From Cryptomeria japonica (Eukaryota > Streptophyta > Pinopsida > Cupressales > Cupressaceae): a DNA stretch of 64,000 bases. The stretch spans positions 53,033,636-53,097,635 of the forward strand of contig NC_081414.1 in NCBI RefSeq assembly GCF_030272615.1, given 5' to 3'. Below the pieces are notes generated by a model. It was not told the DNA's origin. It made no database searches and worked only from the letters and a program-made list of their open reading frames with translations. The position numbers were made by a program, and so were the translations under genes. Positions 57,984 through 64,000 of the stretch are shown piece after piece. How positions within the stretch are numbered: position 1 is the first letter of the stretch; each line of letters starts with the position of its first letter.

Positions 57984-58346
57984 TGTGAGAGTTGAGAAAC
58001 ACAACACCACAGGAGCCTAAAGATCTTCTGCAAGCTGAATAATCTATTACAAGGAGAAGAAAGGAAGCAAAAATAACTAAAAGCAAAAACACAAAAAAAT
58101 ATGCTCAAAAGATGAGAGCTCAATATTCACAAAATGTGTAATGTGATAATGATACAAAGATAAGAAAATTAACCTCTAATAGGTCAAGAAACCCTAAAAG
58201 GGAAAACCTAGTCTTGCACATAATAATTAATAAAATAATTATTATGCACCTAATGTTAGCTTAAGTGTAAAAAGAGATAATAGGGAACTTAAAGAATTAA
58301 ACAAATATTGTTTAATTAATCAAGTAAAGACCCGATTACTCTAACA
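57984..58346 (-). repeat. Element F 5' LTR
   Basis: tgtgagagttgag...ctctaaca, 363 bases with intact TG...CA. It differs from the 3' LTR by scattered substitutions and a few short indels. Confidence 0.93.
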
Positions 58347-58351
58347 AGAAT

Positions 58352-58761
58352 CACTCATCCAAGGGGGCCCACTTGGTGAGTGTTCCTGTGCCTTTTTTAA
58401 GATTAGTTTTCTTCTTTAGCTGTAGTAGACGTTCTTGCATTGAACGTTCCCGCAACCATTGGGAACAGATCCATTGACTGTTCCTATAGCCAAACCAAAA
58501 CAAAGTAATTTCTATTTAGCAGCATTGAACTTAGCCAGTATTGCTTGAATGAATTTATGTTAATGCAAAAGTTTTCCAATAGCAGGGTAGCTATTGCAGA
58601 AACTTAGTGCATATATAGTGTAGACCCATTTCAAGTATTACGTCACTGGGTTGACAATCAAATAAACACTAGCTATGGAAATAGTGACTTTACCAAGTGA
58701 ATGTCCAAACTTTGGGTTGAGACTTCAACTAGAGTTATTATTCTTATTGTTGGGTTGAACA
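58352..58761 (+). repeat. Element E 3' LTR, second part
   Basis: Resumes with cactcatccaagggggccc and ends ...ttgggttgaaca, matching 42427-42897. About 70 bases present near 42650-42720 are missing. It is followed by ccatt, the expected right target copy of E. Confidence 0.9.
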
Positions 58762-59000
58762 CCATTCACATGCTTAGTAGGGGTTGATCTCCATTGTTTC
58801 CTATATTCATTGATTTTGCTTGATATAGTTGCTCTCAGATTTTATGTGTGCACAAGCTCAACAAAGAATGGATTGCGGTTGTGTAGATACTTGATTGTTT
58901 GATTGCATGAAAGGTCACATAAAGATTGATTCACTTGTTAGGGATATGATCGCATTAGTTAGGGTTTGGCAAGGATGAAATGATCCTTTGATATAGAGAG
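58762..59000 (-). repeat. Fragment of a J-family LTR
   Basis: Homologous to about 9030-9235 of solo LTR J (shared ttgatatagttgctctcag, tgtgcacaagagctcaacaa and gttagttagggtttg-type landmarks). It is bounded by element E on the left and element I on the right, so both inserted in or next to it. Confidence 0.7.
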
Positions 59001-60159
59001 TGATGAATACTAAGAGGGGGAGGGTGAATTAGTATACCAAAAAATACTGTAATCAATCTTTTAAATAGTTTAGTAGATAACCGGTGCAACAGATTCACTA
59101 ATAAACCGGTTAAGATAAGTGCAAACCAAATAGAAAACAAAGCATTCACCCACAAAAGCACAATCACCATAACATAAGATATTTGACGTGGCAACCCAAA
59201 TAGGAAAAACCATGGTGAACAGAAACTCACAAGTAACTATTTGTAGAATAGTAACCAGACTAGTTAAGGTCAGACTGATTAAGGTCATACAATGTTCTTC
59301 ACCATAATAGATCTTGTTAGGAATCTAGATCTCTATTAGGAGATAAGTCCTGTTAAAGACTACCTTGTTAAAGGATTTAAGATCCACAGTTGTGAACCAC
59401 CTTGTTAGAGGATTTACAAAGGCTTTGCTGGGCCTACCCAGTTAAGGGTTTCAGACTTGTCAAAGATATTAGTAATCAACAAGTGAATGATCTAGATGCT
59501 AGCACAATATACTTAATTAGATCCTTAACAACTCATTGTTAATGCATTTCAACATTACTTCAGTCTTCAATATATCTCTTCACACAAACCTAATCTTCTC
59601 TTCACTGATCGTGCATAATAACCTTTTCTTCTCTATCTCATCCATGCAAACCCTAGACATGATGTCCTTACAAAGGAATCTAATTTCATGTTGGTCCAAT
59701 ATAATTAGACTACAAGTTCCTAGGTGTAGTGCATCTAGACACTTTTGGTAACGCGACACAAACACACTGCCAAAGTGTCGGTGGATGATAACTCATCACA
59801 CATTATAGTAATACCGGTTGGTAACTCATCATAGATATATACCAGTTAACATAATATACCACTTACCAGTTATCAAAAATGAAGACTGGAAGATCGTAGT
59901 GTTCCGATCAAAAGTTAACTACCACTTGGGTCCTTCGTACCACTTGAGATCCTCGAACCGCTTGGGGTCTTCATACCGCTTGGGATCTTCAGTCAATTTG
60001 TGACCGGTAAACCATCATCTACAAAATACCAATCGTCTAAAGACTATTCATTCAATAATACACAATACCGGTTGGAACAATTACGAGTTGAGCATAACTC
60101 ATACATCAATAAAGTGTGTGTCCATCAATGACAATCAAAACATCATAAAAATGCCAACA
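59001..60159 (-). repeat. Element I 3' LTR
   Basis: 1159 bases, tgatgaatac...atgccaaca, with the G-tract motif (aagagggggagggtgaattagta) near its left end, as in B and C. Short ccgcttgggatcttc-type repeats lie at 59930-59995 (four to five units of about 15 bases). Confidence 0.78.
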
Positions 60160-60174
60160 ATCTCCCCCTTTGGC
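60160..60174 (-). other. Element I polypurine tract
   Basis: Minus strand CCAAAGGGGGAGAT, identical to that of C. Confidence 0.8.
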
Positions 60175-60338
60175 ATTGATGGCAACAGTTAGGAAAATTT
60201 TGATATCTACGTGTTTTTACAACAATAGCACAAAAGACGCTACAATAAAAATTACTCCCCCTAGGCATATACATTACCCCCTTTGCAAAAATTACAAGTA
60301 AGTGCATAAACATTCACCAAAAATTTAATGTATGTACA

Positions 60339-63300
60339 CTATTCCCCCTTTGCCAACAATGACAAAGTAATGCAAAGTAACCTTTTTATAAAATAACACA
60401 GAGTAGATGTGAATGACAATAAGGAATGAAATTTCTCAAAAACAGATTTAAAGTTCTGCACAAAAATCTTCATGTCCAATGTCCATGACTCAAGTAATGA
60501 GGTAGCAACCTCACTTTTAGTATTCATCTGGAATGCCAGTTCTTCCATTGCATCGATGGTACTCATCTCTTGAGTTATCGTGATGGCTTCCAAGTTGAGA
60601 AAACATCTCTGAAGAACCTGCAATTTAGGTAATAGGAGTAGTTGAAGCTCCTACAAATCTTGGGTCTGGTTGTTGATCTCTAAGTCTATCTTGGCAGTCT
60701 GATGCTGAAAATGATGAACAATTTTTCCATAGGCAGTGAATAAATCATAGGGCATCTTGAAGTTGCTGATATATTCCTGTAACTCTGATTGGAGTTGAGC
60801 TTTTTGTTTGAGCACATCTTCACAAAACAGATGGGGTTGGAAAATTTTACTCAAAAGTAATTTACCCTCACCCATAGCAACACTGATATCATTCTTCTAC
60901 CTCACTTGTTGTGTCCTGAGTTCATTCATTTGCTTGATTAAGGCAATATTGAGTGCCTTTTCATGGTTCTTTCTTGCAGTTGCTTGAGCAACATCTTCCA
61001 AGCATTGTACCTGATCCTCTACTACGGTACAAAGAAGTTTGAGCTTGGATAGAGAGAAGTTGGTATTGGGGAGGTTAGTACTGGGAATTAGACTGGTAAG
61101 GGTGTCAACTACAATTTGTATGACATCCTATTCTTTCTTCTTCTGCAATTCTTCCAGTCTCTCCTATGCAAGTTTGATGCCTCAAAGTAGCTCAGACTCA
61201 TCTACTGATTGAGTCAGACATGCAAGAGTTAGATCAATAGGACTGGTAGAATTAACTTGCTTGGTTTGATCATCGGTTGCCTTAGGAGTCTGCCCTCCTT
61301 CTTTGGTCTTGATCTCCACTTGTTTTCTCTTCTTTGCTTCCTTCTCCTCTTCCACTCTTTTCTTTTCTTCTTCTTTCTTCTTCTCTGACTCTTTCTTTTT
61401 CTCCTCTTCTTGTTTCTTCTCCATTTCTTCCTTCTTCTTATCCTCTTCCTGCTTTTTCTTCTCTTCTTTTCTCTTGTTTTATTCTTGCCTTGCTTTTCCC
61501 TCTTGTTCTTTCTCTGCTTTCTCTTTGTCTTGTTTCTCTTTCGTAGCTTTTTCTTTGTCCTGTTTCTCTTTCTCAACTTTTTCTTTGTCAGGAGTGACAT
61601 CCTCATTATCTAATGCATCAACATCAATAGGGTCAATTTTTTCTGTCACTCTTTCACCTTAACTATCAAATACCTCATTTGGTTTTCCTGAGGACAGGTC
61701 AGATTCTTGATCAACCTTCTTAGTGGCTTCAAATACTCAGTGTATTTCGACAGTAGCTTTAACATGTAGGTGTGTATCCTTTTCTACTTCAGAAGTTTTA
61801 CCTTCTAGTAACCTGAGTCGCCTCCTTCTCATAAAGAAGATGCCTTTGTTCTTATCCATAATTTCAAATAACTCAGAATTTGAAGCATCAGGAAAGTACT
61901 GTGAAATTTTTTTCTCCCTGATCTCTTGTTCTCTCTCAATGGTAATGCGCCATTTGTTATCTAAAGAATTATACAAAGAATTTGGAGTAACAGATTTAAT
62001 CTCAGAAGGCAACCGATCATTAACACATAAATATTTAATGACCTCCTGTTCTACCTCCTCTTTCTCACTATCATTAAAGTCATCAAAATGTTCTTTTAAG
62101 TCATCAAGCAATTTCCTCCTAATATTCCTTTATTGTCCTTTGACAGTGTGTCATTGGTTTATAAGAGGTAATATCTATATTTACCAGTGAAAAAGTTGCT
62201 GGTGCATTACCGATAGACTTTGGCTTTTTGCTTGATTGCCTTGTCTTCTTTATTTGAATCTCCGGTTCAGTGTCTTCTGACTCCGATGAGTGAGTCCTGG
62301 ATTTCTGCTTCCTCTCAAATACTTTTGCTGGAATAATATCAGGTTTCTTTTTGGCTGGTGACCGCTTGGTCACTTTTAGACTGATAGATGTAACCGGTGC
62401 AGATACCGATGGCACTGCTTTGCTCTTTTTCTGCTTCGGTTCCTCAATTGGTGTGACCCTCTCCAAGTAGGTACTGGTTCTTTTCTTCTTTGCATCCAGT
62501 GGTGAGGCAAGTAGGGTAGAGGCATACTCAATCAATAAGTCATTCACCACTTCATACCCCATAGGGCCAAATACTTCCTTTCTAAGTTCCACAACTTCCA
62601 TTATGCAGTCATATGTCCTTATTGTGAAGCAGATGTCATCTTCATACTTCTTCACAATATCACCAGATATCCTTATCCTCTGGTTCATCTTTTGTTTGAA
62701 TTTATCAAAATACTTACCTAGAACCTCAGGATATGCAGTTCCCACTACTTGTAGACTCTCCTTAATCTATCTGGATATCGGTAGGTCAGTAGACCATTGA
62801 ACATCACCTACTCCAGGGAAATAACCTTGAAAATAGAAGAATAGGCTGACTAGAAGTTGGCCAAACTTGAACCTCAGTGATTTGTCCTATTTGATGGATT
62901 TCAGATTCACCAACAACTGCTTTTGTAAACAGGTACATAGGTCAAATTTAGTATCTTCCTTGATCATCCTGTAAGCAGCATTCACCGCAGCAGCAGGGAC
63001 AAAATTCATTCTGCTGGCATAAAATATCCTGTAACCAATCACCATGCAAGTATATTTTACTAGATCATCTTTAATGGTGTTGACGGTCATTGCCCATTGG
63101 TCACTCACAAAATTGGTGAGCTCTATCAATTTAGTTTTGGTGACCTTCTGTAGAGATGGTACTTCTCCAATATTGCAGAATCCGGTGATGACATGAATTG
63201 CTTTCGGTGTGATGTCATGGGTCTGCTTGAGCTACATCTTGTCACCATGCACTCTGCTGAGGATAATGTAAATATGTTCTTCTGTAAATTCTTCCAAAAA

Positions 63301-63564
63301 GTATACTGCATTGTGTAGTTTCACCTTCTCGAGGATGCTATACTCTGGTTTGATCTTCTTATCATCTCCACAGAACAAACTTAGTTGGGAGTGAATCACT
63401 AGGGATCCTAGGTCTTCCAATTTACAGTCTATATACCCTGAAATATCTTCCTCCATAATAACTCTGACAGGAATTTGAGATAGGGCATTGTATCTCATTT
63501 TCTTTTGAAGAAACTCAGGTGTATCTTCAGGTGCACTAGAACTAGAATGTGATGCAGAAGCCAT
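60339..63564 (-). pseudogene. Element I long ORF with Glu/Lys-rich coiled coil, unrecognised
   Basis: From MASASHSSSSAPEDTPEFLQ (63564) about 1070 codons run leftward, with one frameshift near 62115 and about ten stops that mostly replace Gln or Arg. Order: an N-terminal folded region (63564-62880; HDITPKAIHVITGFCNIGEV, MVIGYRIFYASRMNFVPAAA), a helical block (62880-62520), a basic Lys/Ser linker (62480-62200), a short helical domain (62111-61740), an extreme Glu/Lys coiled coil (61610-61290), then a further helical C-terminal part (60980-60430). No retroelement enzyme motif is present. The part around KFDLCTCLQKQLLVNLK resembles FDYATYVAEALNHGLEKLK in element A. Function unknown. Confidence 0.62.
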
Positions 63565-64000
63565 AACCAAATGATAAGAATTTTTTTTGGAAAATATCTT
63601 CACAATCTGAAATTTAGGTTTTCCAATATCGCGCAGAGTACACCACTTCGGTTTCTAGTTCACCGCTTAGTGTTCTTCACTGATTGCTTGAAGATGATTG
63701 CAAGATTTCGCACATGATTTCTCCAAATGCCAAACAAATTTCTCTAGTTGCTCTTCTCTTGAAGATTCTTCTTTCGAAAACAGATAAGTGAAAATGACAA
63801 CGAAAACCCTTTTAAACAAACTCTCATCGACCATAATAAATGCATCATTGCTAGGGCACAAAGCCTAATTTTTCCTTTTACCGCTTCAAATCTTCTACCG
63901 ACTGACAAGTAACATATACCATTAAAGGTATTTACCGATATAAACTGGGGGTTCAAAATATTTCACCGATATGTTCCCCCTAAGCTTTTTTGAAGCTTAG
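63565..64000 (-). other. Element I leader, to window edge
   Basis: No convincing ORF. Short frames (63667-63956) have no support. It ends with a perfect 8-bp inverted repeat, ctaagctt...aagcttag, at 63980-64000. The primer site and 5' LTR are not reached. Confidence 0.5.

Larger units (their letters stand above)
52131..58346 (-). mobile_element. Element F: Copia retrotransposon nested in E 3' LTR
   Basis: A minus-strand 6.2-kb Copia element with LTRs of 367 and 363 bases, a tRNA-Met primer site, gag, protease, integrase, RT and RNase H, and a G-tract polypurine site. The target copies are ggaat (52126-52130) and agaat (58347-58351). The uninterrupted 5' LTR of E has agaat, so the left copy changed by one transition. 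The LTRs are about 94 percent alike by eye, making F younger than E. Its leader holds a striking GC-rich block. Confidence 0.93.
41637..58761 (+). mobile_element. Element E: Athila-like Gypsy retrotransposon
   Basis: Plus-strand order: 5' LTR, tRNA-Asp primer site, gag, protease, RT, RNase H, integrase, a spacer, an extra ORF, polypurine tract and 3' LTR (51330-52130 plus 58352-58761, split by Copia element F). The tRNA-Asp primer and an additional ORF after integrase are typical of the Athila branch of plant Gypsy elements. Many stops and at least three frameshifts make it defective. The left end is rearranged, so no target duplication can be read. Confidence 0.85.
59001..64000 (-). mobile_element. 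Element I: 3' part of a minus-strand LTR element
   Basis: 3' LTR at 59001-60159, polypurine tract at 60160, then a long minus-strand ORF (60339-63564) and a leader that reaches the window edge. The 5' LTR is outside. The LTR start (tgatgaatactaag with a G-tract and tgaattagta) and the polypurine tract are of the same type as elements B and C. No gag or pol is seen in 3.2 kb of ORF, so I is probably non-autonomous and may depend on C-like Copia elements. Confidence 0.75.

Noticed and set aside
61229-61662. Other-frame ORFs of basic or Ser/Phe/Leu-rich composition
   Set aside because: Shadows of the Glu/Lys-rich coiled-coil frame of element I in other frames and on the other strand.

Overview
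This window looks like intergenic DNA from a land plant with a large, repeat-laden nuclear genome, most likely a conifer. The basis is AT-rich sequence packed with old, nested LTR retrotransposons, plant-type Copia and Gypsy polyproteins, plant tRNA primer sites, and debris of plant pentatricopeptide-repeat (PPR) genes. I see no intact host gene, rRNA, tRNA or CRISPR array. The species is inferred, not proven.

Layout. (A) 1-5899: 5' half of a minus-strand LTR element with a long unrecognised ORF that is split by a solo LTR (2122-3409). (B) 5900-27858: a minus-strand Copia element. Element A sits in its 3' LTR, a solo LTR (8858-9645) in its integrase/RT linker, and a second complete Copia element C (10379-24948) in its integrase region. 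C in turn holds a truncated element D with two abutting LTRs (12003-18652), flanked by a 590-bp duplication. Next come a minus-oriented LTR fragment H (27859-28778) and a short gene-like remnant. (G) 29030-40211: a plus-strand non-autonomous element with a tRNA-Arg-type primer site. Its LTRs are about 3.6 kb long and carry degenerate PPR-gene sequence; a solo LTR (36906-38370) interrupts its 3' LTR. 40212-41636 is low-copy-looking non-coding DNA with microsatellites. (E) 41637-58761: a plus-strand Athila-like Gypsy element with gag, protease, RT/RNase H, integrase and an extra ORF after pol. A Copia element F (52131-58346, minus) is inserted in its 3' LTR. (I) 59001-64000: the 3' part of another minus-strand LTR element with a long non-pol ORF containing a Glu/Lys-rich coiled coil.

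Most boundaries rest on TG...CA ends, primer sites, polypurine tracts and 5-bp target duplications read directly from the sequence: atagt, ataac, tatcc, aaaga, ttcga/tttga and ggaat/agaat. In two cases (A, and B around C) the broken reading frame continues across the insertion. All ORFs are decayed, and most stop codons sit where Gln, Arg or Trp codons are expected, as C-to-T decay of methylated DNA would produce. No element looks autonomous today, except that element C retains an almost open RT/RNase H.
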